Origin: Saprospiraceae bacterium
Lineage (GTDB): Bacteria > Bacteroidota > Bacteroidia > Chitinophagales > Saprospiraceae
DNA: 64,000 nt
NCBI GenBank assembly: GCA_016715105.1
Contig: JADKBO010000002.1
Coordinates: 372,001-436,000 of the forward strand
Direction: 5' to 3'
The notes beneath the pieces are model-generated. The model searched no databases. It was not told the origin of the DNA and saw only the letters and a list, made by a program, of their open reading frames with translations. Below are positions 43,414-52,697 of the stretch, piece by piece. Both the position numbers and the translations under genes were made by a program. Within the stretch, counting starts at the first letter, position 1; every line of letters begins with the position of its first letter.

Positions 43414-44553
43414 TTATTGCAATGCATGTGCCAAATCTTCCATTAAATCTTCAACAGATTCTATACCCACACTCAATCGTATCAATGAATCCGTGAGGCC
43501 AACTTTTATTCTGTCCGCCCTTGGAATAGAAGCATGAGTCATAGAAGCCGGATGGCCAATGAGTGACTCAACTCCGCCCAGAGATTCTGCCAAAGAGAAT
43601 AAGTGAGTAGAAGAAAGCACCCGATGAGCATTTTCAATACTATTGTCTTTGAGGTCAAAAGAGACCATACCACCAAACATTTTCATTTGTTTTGCTGCTA
43701 TTTCATGCCCGGGGTGTTCTGGCAGACCAGGGTAGTAAACTTTGGATACAGCAGGGTGATTTTGCAGAAAGGTCGCAATCGTTGCTGCATTTTCACAAGA
43801 CCTTTGTACGCGTAAATGCAGGGTTTTAATTCCTCTCAAAATTAGAAAGCAGTCTTGTGGTCCAGGTACTGCGCCGACTGCGTTTTGAAGAAAATGAAGT
43901 TTTTGACTAAGCTCCGTGGATTTGACAATCAATGCACCATGGATAACATCTGAATGTCCGCCTAAATATTTGGTCGCCGAGTGTAACACAATATCCGCAC
44001 CCAAATCAAGTGGCGTCTGCAAATAGGGCGATGCAAAGGTATTGTCCACAACAGTAAGAATGCCTTTATCTTTGACCAAAGCACAAATAGCTGCAATGTC
44101 TACCACATTCAACATGGGATTGGTAGGGGTTTCTATCCAAAGCATTTTAGTTTTGTTGTTGAGAAAAGCACTTACATTGTCAGGGTTGGCCATATCACAA
44201 AAGTGAAAAACGATGCCATATTTTGCAAAAACCTTGGTCATTAAACGATAAGAACCACCATATAAATCATTGGTAGAGATGACTTCATCTCCCGGTTCGA
44301 GCAATTTCAGTGTAGCATCCATGGCAGCCAATCCACTGGCAAAACAAATGCCATCTGTTCCATTTTCCAACGCAGCCAGATTTTTTTCCAAAGCGGTTCT
44401 TGTAGGATTTTGCGTTCTCGCATATTCATAACCTTGATGTACGCCGGGAGCTGATTGCACATAGGTAGATGTTTGAAAAATAGGAGTCATGATTGCCCCA
44501 GTTGTGGGATCAGGTTCTATGCCTGCGTGTATTACTTTGGTTTCAAATTTCAT
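43414..44553 (-). CDS. Cystathionine gamma-synthase / Cys-Met metabolism PLP enzyme
   Basis: It has 379 residues of the Cys/Met metabolism PLP family. The PLP lysine is Lys195 in SATKYLGGHSD; Arg and Tyr for the phosphate lie in EYARTQNPTR; VDNTFASPYLQTPLDLGAD is the family signature. It could be cystathionine gamma-synthase (MetB) or a gamma-lyase; sequence alone does not separate them, although the length and N-terminus fit MetB. It makes cystathionine for methionine, in keeping with metF and ahcY further right, but is not in their operon. Confidence 0.9.
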   Translation of the reverse strand: MKFETKVIHAGIEPDPTTGAIMTPIFQTSTYVQSAPGVHQGYEYARTQNPTRTALEKNLAALENGTDGICFASGLAAMDATLKLLEPGDEVISTNDLYGGSYRLMTKVFAKYGIVFHFCDMANPDNVSAFLNNKTKMLWIETPTNPMLNVVDIAAICALVKDKGILTVVDNTFASPYLQTPLDLGADIVLHSATKYLGGHSDVIHGALIVKSTELSQKLHFLQNAVGAVPGPQDCFLILRGIKTLHLRVQRSCENAATIATFLQNHPAVSKVYYPGLPEHPGHEIAAKQMKMFGGMVSFDLKDNSIENAHRVLSSTHLFSLAESLGGVESLIGHPASMTHASIPRADRIKVGLTDSLIRLSVGIESVEDLMEDLAHALQ

Positions 44554-44593
44554 TGTCGTATAATATGGGAAGTCAATATTTTAACAACCGCGC

Positions 44594-44601
44594 CAAAAAT
44601 A
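44594..44601 (-). promoter_or_regulatory. -7 box (TATTTTTG) for the cystathionine gamma-synthase gene
   Basis: It matches TAnnTTTG on the minus strand, 40 bp before the ATG, predicting a leader of about 35 nt. Confidence 0.55.
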
Positions 44602-44808
44602 AACGAACAAATCCGATACTAAACCATGACAGACAACCTTTTTTAAGAAAATGGTAAGAGTATATTCGATGTGCCTTGCATGGAAGTAGGTACATTTGTA
44701 AAATCAAAATGGCGATCCAAACAATAATTATTGTACTTGGACGGCTTTTTGAAAACAGTCTTATGCTGATCGACGCACAGATCAAATATAAATTTTGGAT
44801 ACTTACAC

Positions 44809-46570
44809 ATGGCAGAAGAGCAAAAAGTAAAAGAAAAACCAGATTTTGGAATCCTGAAACGGTTGATCGCTTCGGGTTGGAAATATAAAAACCTTTTCAT
44901 TGGTTGTGTGATTCTTGCGATAGTCTTGGCTCCGCTAGGGGCTATATTACCATATCTTGTAAAAGACATTGTAGACAATCACATACTGATCAATGATATA
45001 CCGGGGCTTTATAAAAAGAGCTACATCTTTATTGGTGTCTTGCTTGCCAACGTATTATTGAGATATTACTTTTTATATGCAACCTCAGACTTGGGCCAAT
45101 CTGTTGTTAAGGACATGAGAAATACGGTCTTTGCAAAATTGGTATCTTTGAGATTGAGGTATTTTGATAAGACACCCATTGGCACAAGCACAACCAGAAC
45201 CATCAGCGATATACAAGCGATCAATGAAGTTTTTACTCAAGGAGTCATCACCATTGTGGCAGACTTATTATCTATTGTAGCGGTTTTGGGCGTCATGTTT
45301 TATACGAGTTGGAGACTGACCATCATCTGTCTGCTGGTTTTTCCTTTTTTAATCATAGCAACCAGAATTTTTCAAGAAAAGGTAAGGATCTCATATAATA
45401 AGGTGCGGACTCAACTTGCAAACATGAATGCATTTTTGCAAGAAAGAATCAGTGGCATGAGGATGGTGCAAATATTCAATGCCGAGGATAGACAAGCAAA
45501 GAAGTTTAGAGAAATCAATCACGCCTATACGGGAGCGAATTTGGATTCTGTGTTTTACTATGCAGTTTTTTTTCCAGTTGTAGAATTAATTTCTGCGCTA
45601 TCACTTGCCCTCTTAGTTTGGTGGGGAGCAGGAGATTATTTAAATGGAAAAGTCAGTTTTGGAGCTTTAGTGGCATTCCCATTGTATTTAGACCTTTTGT
45701 TCAGACCAGTTAGAATGGCAGCTGATAAATTCAATACCTTACAAATGGGTTTGGTGGCAGGAGCAAGAGTTTACAAAATCATTGATAGTGATGAAATCAT
45801 ACCCAATACCGGTCAAGTAAAAATAGATGGTCTTAAAGGAAACATCAAATTTGATAAAGTAGGGTTTGCCTATGATGATGAAAATTTTGTAATCAATGAC
45901 CTAAGTTTCGAGCTAAAAGCTGGAGAAACAATGGCCATCGTAGGAAGTACAGGATCGGGCAAATCAACCATCATCAATATTCTGAATAGGTTTTACGATA
46001 TCCAAAAAGGCAACATCTTTATAGACGACATCGCTATACGAGATTTTGAAATTTCCGCACTCAGGAAAAATATAGCTATCGTATTACAGGATGTGTTTTT
46101 ATTTGAAGGAACGGTGATGGAAAATATATGTCTCAAGGATATGAGCATAGACCAAAACATCGTCTTAAAAGCAGCAAAAGACATTGGAGCCCACGAATTT
46201 ATTGAAAAAATGCCTGGGGGTTATGATTTTAAAATTACAGAAAGAGGCAACAACCTCTCTGTTGGTCAGCGGCAATTGATTTCTTTTGTGAGGGCTTTGG
46301 TATTTGACCCCCACATTCTTATTTTGGACGAAGCAACTTCTTCCATTGACCCAGAATCAGAATTGGTCATACAACACGCTATTGAAAAATTAATTGCTAA
46401 AAGAACTTCAATCATCATCGCACAGGCTTACGACCATCAGACATGCGGACAAAATTTTAGTCATGGATAATGGCCAAGCGGTAGAATTTGGAGAACATGA
46501 TCAATTGATGTCCTTGGAAAATGGCCGTTATAGAGAATTAGTCAATTTACAACAGGCAGTAGAAGTATAG
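44809..46570 (+). CDS. ABC transporter (ABCB/MsbA type), frameshifted before the C-terminus
   Basis: A half-size exporter: six membrane helices (residues 30-300), then an ATPase domain with Walker A GSTGSGKST (379-387), signature LSVGQRQL and Walker B ILILDEATSSID. After KRTSIIIA the frame goes off into AQAYDHQTCGQNFSHG and stops at 46470. One frame over, the normal ending follows: LTTIRHADKILVMDNGQAVEFGEHDQLMSLENGRYRELVNLQQAVEV, ending at 46570. Sequence gcacagg looks like gcacacagg with a CA lost near 46420, which also deletes the H-loop His. Substrate unknown (lipid or drug). Confidence 0.88.
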
Positions 46571-46664
46571 TTTTATCGAAAAACTCCTAGGGAGTATCGA
46601 AAATATAGCACAAGAGCTAACTCTTTGGGCAATAAGAACGTTACAAACTATAAAACAAGGTATA

Positions 46665-47144
46665 ATGATTTATAAAGAATTTAGTTTTGGCGGAAAAAAT
46701 AATCCACTTGGAAGTTTTGGCGCCATCATAGGAATAATTGCAGTAATGCTTTTGTTATTTTTTATCGTAAAAGGTCTATTTATGATATTGAGTTTTGTAG
46801 CTCCGGTATTATTGATCTTGGCTTTGTTTTTTGACTATACTGTCGTAACTGACTATTTCAAGTTTATTGGAAAATTATTTAAAGAGAAACCGCTTTTTGG
46901 GGTCTTGGCTAGTATTTTGACCGTAGTTGGATATCCGGTTGTTTCAGGGTTTTTATTCTTTAAGGCATTTGCCAGAAAATCATTGAAATCGGCTGTAAAA
47001 AAAGCAGAGGAAGCACAAAGACCAAAGTATTCTGAATACGAAGAGGTAAAAGAGGAAGAAGAATTTTTGACCCTACCAAGAGTTGAAAAGGAAAGTGTAA
47101 AAGCTAAGAAAAACGATAACGATTACGAAGACCTTTTTAAATAG
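46665..47144 (+). CDS. Small membrane protein, unknown function
   Basis: It has 159 residues. Two to three hydrophobic segments (about 19-55 and 78-100; GIIAVMLLLFFIVKGLFMIL, VGYPVVSGFLFF) are followed by a charged tail rich in Glu and Lys (EEVKEEEEFLTLPRVEKESVKAKK). I do not recognise a family. It ends 2 bp from the convergent M16 gene with no separate terminator. Confidence 0.75.
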   Translation: MIYKEFSFGGKNNPLGSFGAIIGIIAVMLLLFFIVKGLFMILSFVAPVLLILALFFDYTVVTDYFKFIGKLFKEKPLFGVLASILTVVGYPVVSGFLFFKAFARKSLKSAVKKAEEAQRPKYSEYEEVKEEEEFLTLPRVEKESVKAKKNDNDYEDLFK

Positions 47145-47146
47145 GG

Positions 47147-48442
47147 TTAAACGAGAATTGGTTTTTGATCGTAGGTCACAATGGTAGTGAGAAAACTTTC
47201 TTTTTGAAGATATTTTTGGGCACAATCCAAGACTTCTTGTGCACTTACGGTTAGTATTTTTTGGATAAAATGATCGAAATGATTTTCAAGCGTATCATCT
47301 AAAACCAGAGATTTAATCAGCGAGGCACTATTGAGTGGTCCATCAATCAAGTTTAGAAAATTGCCGATGAGATAATTTCTTACCATTTTCATTTCGGAAG
47401 GTTTTGGTTTTTTGCTGCAAATCAGCTCGAGTTGTTTATCTATCTCTTTTAATGTGGCATCCAAATATTCCAAGCCAACTTCCGTGCCTATATAGAAATA
47501 CCCATCGTAAATGAGGTGATCATACACAGAAAAAACATTGTAGGTATAACCATGTTTTTCACGAATGGATGACATCAAACGAGAACCAAAAAATCCGCCA
47601 AACAAAGTATTGAGAAAGAAAAACGCGGGATAATCAGGATCTTGTCTATTGAACAAACGCCTACCGATTTTTATAGAAGCCTGAAATTCATTTTTGGTAT
47701 AAACCATAATGGGATCTGGCTGGTGTACAAACTCAGGAGCTTGATAAATTGGTTTAGGACTCACTGTCAGGAAAGTACCAAAATATTGATCAACAGCCTT
47801 AAAACAGGAATCTGGAAAATTTCCGCATAAAACCATAAAAGCATTACTCAAACCAAAAGCTTCTTTATGGTATTGTACCAAATCAGCTCTTTGTATAGCG
47901 GCAATATCTTCAGGGGCAGAATTATATCCATAAACATGGTCCTTTCCAAACAGAGCCTCCGTGTAAACACGATAACTCACCAGATCATTTTTTGATAGAT
48001 CTTGAATCAGTTTTTGGGTCGTCGTTTTTTTTATTTTGTCCAATTCTTTTTGATCAAAAGTTGGCTCCAGTAATATATCTGCCAAAACGGGTAACAGGGT
48101 TTCGAAATGTTTGGTCAAACATGAAAGGGAAAGATATACAAAATCCAAATTAGACGCAACACGCAATGCTGCTCCATAAAGGTCAAAGAAATTAGCTAGT
48201 TCCACAGAATTTTTTCCAGGAGTCCCTTCACGGAGTAAGGACGCAGTAAACTTTGAAACCAATTTTTTGTGCTCAAGCATCCTTCCACCCCTGAAAACAA
48301 TGTCAAACTTGATGATTTCCTGGCTACCTTGATTCAGCGTGTAAATGTCAACACCATTACTGAGCTTTCTCAACTCATATGGAGGAAGAGCAATATTGTT
48401 GATTTCTTTATATCCAGGACCTTTTTTCCAGTCTAAGTTCAT
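47147..48442 (-). CDS. M16 family peptidase homologue lacking the zinc motif
   Basis: The two-domain M16 fold is clear (LSNGVDIYTLNQGSQEIIKFDIVFRGGR at the start; NTLFGGFFGSRLMSSIREKHGYTYNVFS in the second half). The HxxEH zinc motif, expected about 15 residues after FRGGR, is replaced by KFTASLLREGT, so it should be inactive, like the non-catalytic subunits of M16 pairs. No active partner is adjacent. I chose the ATG at 48442 (MNLDWKKGPGY): the frame is open to 48496, but a TACATTTG promoter box inside that extension (48473-48480) would start the RNA near 48466. Confidence 0.85.
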   Translation of the reverse strand: MNLDWKKGPGYKEINNIALPPYELRKLSNGVDIYTLNQGSQEIIKFDIVFRGGRMLEHKKLVSKFTASLLREGTPGKNSVELANFFDLYGAALRVASNLDFVYLSLSCLTKHFETLLPVLADILLEPTFDQKELDKIKKTTTQKLIQDLSKNDLVSYRVYTEALFGKDHVYGYNSAPEDIAAIQRADLVQYHKEAFGLSNAFMVLCGNFPDSCFKAVDQYFGTFLTVSPKPIYQAPEFVHQPDPIMVYTKNEFQASIKIGRRLFNRQDPDYPAFFFLNTLFGGFFGSRLMSSIREKHGYTYNVFSVYDHLIYDGYFYIGTEVGLEYLDATLKEIDKQLELICSKKPKPSEMKMVRNYLIGNFLNLIDGPLNSASLIKSLVLDDTLENHFDHFIQKILTVSAQEVLDCAQKYLQKESFLTTIVTYDQKPILV

Positions 48443-48472
48443 TTTAACTGCAGATGTTTTTCCAAAAAGTTG

Positions 48473-48480
48473 CAAATGTA
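48473..48480 (-). promoter_or_regulatory. -7 box (TACATTTG) for the M16 gene
   Basis: It matches TAnnTTTG on the minus strand and decides the start codon: the RNA would begin after the upstream TTG/ATG candidates. Confidence 0.55.
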
Positions 48481-48695
48481 ATATAGTAATGGTCAATTGT
48501 TCTTAATGTTTTGTCAAGAATGGAAATAGCAAAACATTGTGTATAGAATAAAAAAGGATAGTGGAAAGGTGCAAAAGGAGTCGAGAAGCAAACAAAACGC
48601 ATTAAATAACTGATTATAAAGCGTATACCAACAAAAAAACTTGACAGGACGGAAAAATAGACATATATTTGACTAATTATTAGACAAAGCTAAAT

Positions 48696-49748
48696 ATGAG
48701 AGAATTACCTGTTTTGCAAAAAGGAAGAGGTGCTCAAATAAATACACCCAATCCTTTTCAGAAATACAATGTATTTCAGGACGAATATGATGAAGAACTA
48801 GAGGTTGTCGAAACGTCTTTCCAGGACGTCTTTCCGAAAACAATCGTCAATAAGGTGGAAAGTCCAGACGTACACCACAATTATTCACTAAACCCATATC
48901 AAGGATGTGAGCATGGTTGCGTTTATTGTTACGCCAGGAATTCACATACCTACTGGGGCTACAGTGCAGGCCTAGACTTTGAGTCAAAAATTATGGTCAA
49001 AAGAAAAGCACCTGAATTATTAGACAATTTGTTGTCATCAAAATCATGGAAAGTTGCTCCAATCATGATGTCTGGAAATACAGATTGTTATCAGCCTGTA
49101 GAAAAAGAAACAGAAATAACCAGAGAGTTACTCAAGGTTTTTTTAAAACATAGACATCCAGTGGGAATTGTAACTAAAAACAGCCTGATTTTACGAGACA
49201 TGGATATCATTTCACAACTCAATAAATTAGGTCTAGTCAGTGTCGCTGTGAGCATCAATACCGTAGACGATCATCTGAGAAGACAGCTAGAACCAAGAGC
49301 AAGCACAACCCAAAAGAGATTACAATTGATTGCAACCTTACATCAGGCAGGTATTCCTGTTACAGTTTTGGCAGCTCCGATTATTCCTGGCCTCAACGAT
49401 AGCGGCATTCTTAACCTTGCGAAAAAAGTAGCAGCAACAGGTGTCAAAAGGTTGAGTCATATTGTGGTGCGCTTAAATGGTGATGTTGCGCCTATTTTCC
49501 AAGATTGGCTCCAAAAAACACACAGTGATAGAACCGAGAAAGTGCTCAACAAGATCAAAAACTTACACGGAGGCAAACTCAATGATAGCGATTTTGGTAA
49601 ACGGATGAAGGGAGAGGGCATCATTGCAGACATCATTGGGCAGCAATTTGCACTTGCTAAAAGGCTTTATTTATTAAACGAGCCACCCTTTGAGTATAAT
49701 CTTTCACTGTATAAAGCGCCAAAAGTTTTTCAAATGTCTTTATTTTAA
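48696..49748 (+). CDS. PA0069-family radical SAM protein
   Basis: It has 350 residues. The cluster motif is CEHGCVYCYAR (Cys71, Cys75, Cys78, C-x3-C-x2-C), followed by the SAM-binding features MSGNTDCYQPVEKE and SVSINTVDDHLRRQLEPRAST. The motif and the N-terminal RGRGAQINTPNPFQ-like opening match the PA0069 family, related to spore photoproduct lyase but with unknown substrate. It is a single gene; the next gene on the same strand is a barrel protein. Confidence 0.9.
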   Translation: MRELPVLQKGRGAQINTPNPFQKYNVFQDEYDEELEVVETSFQDVFPKTIVNKVESPDVHHNYSLNPYQGCEHGCVYCYARNSHTYWGYSAGLDFESKIMVKRKAPELLDNLLSSKSWKVAPIMMSGNTDCYQPVEKETEITRELLKVFLKHRHPVGIVTKNSLILRDMDIISQLNKLGLVSVAVSINTVDDHLRRQLEPRASTTQKRLQLIATLHQAGIPVTVLAAPIIPGLNDSGILNLAKKVAATGVKRLSHIVVRLNGDVAPIFQDWLQKTHSDRTEKVLNKIKNLHGGKLNDSDFGKRMKGEGIIADIIGQQFALAKRLYLLNEPPFEYNLSLYKAPKVFQMSLF

Positions 49749-49792
49749 TGGTGTAAAATATATGGTATCTAAAATATTTGCGTTTTAGCAAA

Positions 49793-50368
49793 ATGAAACA
49801 GAAAATCATCTTATCCATTTTTGCTGCTTTGATCTATTCCAATGTTTCCTCACAAGCTTTTATACGAGCGGGAACTGTTTTATTTCAATTTGACCAAAAG
49901 ACCCTATTAGAACAATTCGTTACTGTGGACGAAAAGACAAGTTACTTTATTGGAGGAGGAATGGAAGTAAATCTCTTGAAAGTGCTTGGATTAGAAATAG
50001 GAGCAAACTATTATAAAATCAAAGTTGATGAAGTCCAACAATCAAATACGGATTTTATCAATGGCTCAATTATTGGATTGCCGACATTATTAAAATTAAA
50101 ACCCTCTGAATTGTTTAATGTCGGTATTGGCTTGATGCCTTCTTTGTTTATAAACCAAAGCAGCTTAGAACAAATATATATTAGAAAATATGATTTATCA
50201 GGTGTAATTAAAGCAGAAATATTCCCGATAAAAATGTTGGGAATAGAAGCAACATATAATACTGGATTTTTGCCTCAAGAACTGATTTTTACGGATCAAA
50301 ATGGAGCAACAAGCTTGATAAAATCTAAAAATAAATTAATTAGCCTAGGACTAAAACTTAGATTTTAG
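49793..50368 (+). CDS. Outer-membrane beta-barrel protein, unknown function
   Basis: The start is the ATG at 49793 (MKQKIILSIFAALIYSNVSSQ, a clean signal peptide); an in-frame TTG at 49778 would add five residues. The mature 170 residues are beta-rich with Gly-rich turns (FIGGGMEVNLLKVLGLEIGANYYKIK) and end LGLKLRF, the terminal Phe expected for an outer-membrane barrel of the eight-stranded OmpA/OprF type. Function unknown. Confidence 0.8.
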   Translation: MKQKIILSIFAALIYSNVSSQAFIRAGTVLFQFDQKTLLEQFVTVDEKTSYFIGGGMEVNLLKVLGLEIGANYYKIKVDEVQQSNTDFINGSIIGLPTLLKLKPSELFNVGIGLMPSLFINQSSLEQIYIRKYDLSGVIKAEIFPIKMLGIEATYNTGFLPQELIFTDQNGATSLIKSKNKLISLGLKLRF

Positions 50369-50383
50369 AATTTCACAATGGAA

Positions 50384-50518
50384 CTACTGAGGGAAAGTTA
50401 ATCCATTGTGACTGTGGTGATAAATGTAAATGATCAAAATGAGGAAGATGAAAATTCCTAAAATGATCTTACCAAAAATGATGCCTTTTGGTCCGAAATT
50501 ATGACTATTACCACTCAT
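50384..50518 (-). CDS. 44-residue single-pass membrane peptide
   Basis: Found by reading the minus strand from the ATG at 50518: MSGNSHNFGPKGIIFGKIIL, then a 20-residue hydrophobic segment (about 13-33), then YIYHHSHNGLTFPQ and TAG. The hydrophobic core with a short polar N-terminus and His-rich C-terminus is typical of real small membrane proteins. It is divergent from ftcD and 15 bp beyond the convergent barrel gene. A near-match to the -7 box lies upstream. No family recognised. Confidence 0.55.
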   Translation of the reverse strand: MSGNSHNFGPKGIIFGKIILGIFIFLILIIYIYHHSHNGLTFPQ

Positions 50519-50582
50519 ATTCTCTTAATTTTGTGGTGCAAAATAAATGTAATTTAGTGAAAACACCAAATCAAATTTAAGG

Positions 50583-51575
50583 TTGGACAAAGTCATTGTA
50601 GAAAGTGTACCAAATTTCAGTGTAGCGAGAGACACAAATGTAGTGGAAGGCATAGCAAAAACCATGCAATCCATTTATGGTCTAAAACTATTACACGTAG
50701 ATGTGGGGATAGATGCCAATCGTACGGTTTTCACATTGGCAGGTCATCCTCACAAGGTGTGTGAAGCATTGTTTCAGGCTACTAAATTTGCTATTGCTCA
50801 TATAGACATGCAGCTACACCAAGGAAATCATCCTAGGATTGGTGCATTGGATGTATGCCCGCTCATACCTATTTCTGGAATAACCATAAGTGAACTACTT
50901 GTTTATGCAGAACAATTGGGAGCAAGACTGGGTAAAGAGTTGAACATTCCCGTTTATTTTTATGAATCAAGTGCTAAGTCCAGTCAAAGAAAAAATCTAG
51001 CCGACATAAGAAGGGGGGAATATGAAGGACTGGAAGAAAAAATGAAACAAAAGGAATGGCTACCAGACAATGGAATTTCATTTAATTCAAGAACTGGAGC
51101 AACAGTTTTGGGAGTGCGAAATTTTCTTCTGGCATATAATGTGAATTTAGAAACCAAAGAAACCATGGTAGCAAAAGCGATCGCTGCAACTATCAGAGCA
51201 AGTGGATATACAGAGTTTCAAAATGGCCAAGCAGTTCACCATCCTGGAAGCCTCAAAGGAGTCAAAGCAATTGGATGGTATGTTGAAGAGTTTCAATGTT
51301 GCCAAGTATCTACAAACATTACCAACATTGAAGAAAATAGTATTGCCAGTGTTTTTAATGCCTGCAAAGCAGAAGCTAAAAAGTTTGGAGTATCAGTAAA
51401 CTCGTCTGAACTCATAGGCCTTATTCCTAAAAAAGCTGTAGATGATGCCGCTAATCACCTAGGTATAATAACAACTAACGAAAAGGATAAATGGGACATG
51501 GTAAGTCAAGCATTGGGGCTCAATATCAAAGAAAGCTTTGATTTTCAACAAAGAATCATTGAAAACCTACTGTAA
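50583..51575 (+). CDS. ftcD: Glutamate formimidoyltransferase
   Basis: The enzyme transfers the formimino group from formiminoglutamate to tetrahydrofolate in histidine degradation. The 330 residues match the transferase half of FTCD: IVESVPNFSVARD at the start, DANRTVFTLAG, HPRIGALDVCPLIPI (catalytic His in the GN-HPRIGALDV segment) and SGYTEFQNGQAVH. The cyclodeaminase domain is absent, as usual in bacteria. There is no ATG near the conserved start, so a TTG at 50583 is used. Other hut genes are not adjacent; metF and ahcY follow in the same direction. Confidence 0.92.
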   Translation: MDKVIVESVPNFSVARDTNVVEGIAKTMQSIYGLKLLHVDVGIDANRTVFTLAGHPHKVCEALFQATKFAIAHIDMQLHQGNHPRIGALDVCPLIPISGITISELLVYAEQLGARLGKELNIPVYFYESSAKSSQRKNLADIRRGEYEGLEEKMKQKEWLPDNGISFNSRTGATVLGVRNFLLAYNVNLETKETMVAKAIAATIRASGYTEFQNGQAVHHPGSLKGVKAIGWYVEEFQCCQVSTNITNIEENSIASVFNACKAEAKKFGVSVNSSELIGLIPKKAVDDAANHLGIITTNEKDKWDMVSQALGLNIKESFDFQQRIIENLL

Positions 51576-51624
51576 TATCAGCTTTTATATGCCAATTGAT
51601 ATCAAAAACTAAATGCAACTATTG

Positions 51625-51632
51625 TATCTTTG
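51625..51632 (+). promoter_or_regulatory. -7 box (TATCTTTG) for metF
   Basis: It matches TAnnTTTG followed by CG. RNA would begin near 51639, which rules out an open-frame start at 51630. Confidence 0.6.
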
Positions 51633-51662
51633 CGCTCCAATTACAAAAATCTAGAGGGATTT

Positions 51663-52613
51663 ATGAAGGTTACCGACTATTTTGAACGATCACAGGGCCA
51701 AACATTGATATCTTTTGAAGTGCTTCCTCCGTTGAAGGGTGGAAGTATGCAAGATATTTTTGATATACTGGATCCTTTGATGGAATTTAAACCGCCATTT
51801 GTGGACGTAACATATCATCGAGAAGAGTTTGTTTACAAGATGCAAGAGACCGGTTACTATGAGAAAACGGCCATCAGAAAGAGACCGGGGACGGTAGGAA
51901 TTTGTGCATCAATCATGCATCGGTATGGAGTGGATGCTGTACCTCATTTGATATGTGGTGGATTTTCAAAAGAAGAAACAGAAAATGCACTGATTGATTT
52001 ACAGTTTTTAGGAATCAACAATGTACTTGCGTTGAGGGGTGATGCCAGACAATTTGAAGACAAATTTATTCCGGAACCAAACGGGCATAAATTTGCTGTT
52101 GATCTTGTAAAACAAATGCAAGAGATGAACCAAGGGATATATCTTGACACCAACATCGATAAAGGTTCGAAAACAGACTTTTGTATAGGTGTTGCAGGAT
52201 ATCCAGAAAAACATTTTGAAGCGCCAAATTTGGATCAAGATATTCAATACTTGATAGACAAAGTGAAGGCTGGGGCAAGTTATATAGTAACTCAAATGTT
52301 TTTTGACAATGAAAAGTTTTTTGAGTTTGTTGACAAGTGTAGGGCAGCAGGAATTATGGTCCCGATTGTACCAGGACTCAAACCATTGACCAGAAAATAT
52401 CAACTCAATTCTATACCGCGTAAATTTTTCATCAATTTTCCTGAAGCGTTGGTGAAGGAGGTTGCAAAAGCAGATGAAAAAAACATTAAACAAATAGGCA
52501 TTGAATGGTGTATTCAACAATCCAAGGAATTGAAAGCTAAAGGAGTGCCGTGTTTACACTATTACACGATGGGTGATGCAGAAACAACCATTAAAATTGC
52601 ATCATCCCTTTGA
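51663..52613 (+). CDS. metF: Methylenetetrahydrofolate reductase
   Basis: MetF reduces 5,10-methylene-THF to 5-methyl-THF with FAD, feeding methionine synthesis. The start ATG at 51663 (MKVTDYF) agrees with the promoter box and the family. Marks: SFEVLPPLKGGS (catalytic Glu and following Pro-Pro), VDVTYH, HLICGGFSKEE, ALRGDA and YIVTQMFFDNE (FAD and folate binding), PGLKPLT. The 316-residue length is typical of the bacterial short form, lacking the eukaryotic regulatory domain. Confidence 0.95.
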   Translation: MKVTDYFERSQGQTLISFEVLPPLKGGSMQDIFDILDPLMEFKPPFVDVTYHREEFVYKMQETGYYEKTAIRKRPGTVGICASIMHRYGVDAVPHLICGGFSKEETENALIDLQFLGINNVLALRGDARQFEDKFIPEPNGHKFAVDLVKQMQEMNQGIYLDTNIDKGSKTDFCIGVAGYPEKHFEAPNLDQDIQYLIDKVKAGASYIVTQMFFDNEKFFEFVDKCRAAGIMVPIVPGLKPLTRKYQLNSIPRKFFINFPEALVKEVAKADEKNIKQIGIEWCIQQSKELKAKGVPCLHYYTMGDAETTIKIASSL

Positions 52614-52665
52614 TAAAATAACTATTAAACAACAATGGGTTGCTATTAATCTTAAAGGAATAAAT

Positions 52666-52673
52666 TAATTTTG
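52666..52673 (+). promoter_or_regulatory. -7 box (TAATTTTG) for ahcY
   Basis: It matches TAnnTTTG, followed by CG. A TTG at 52640-52642, 23 bp upstream, is a possible but distant -33 element. Leader about 18 nt. Confidence 0.6.
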
Positions 52674-52697
52674 CGACTCTAATAAAAATTTTTATTC

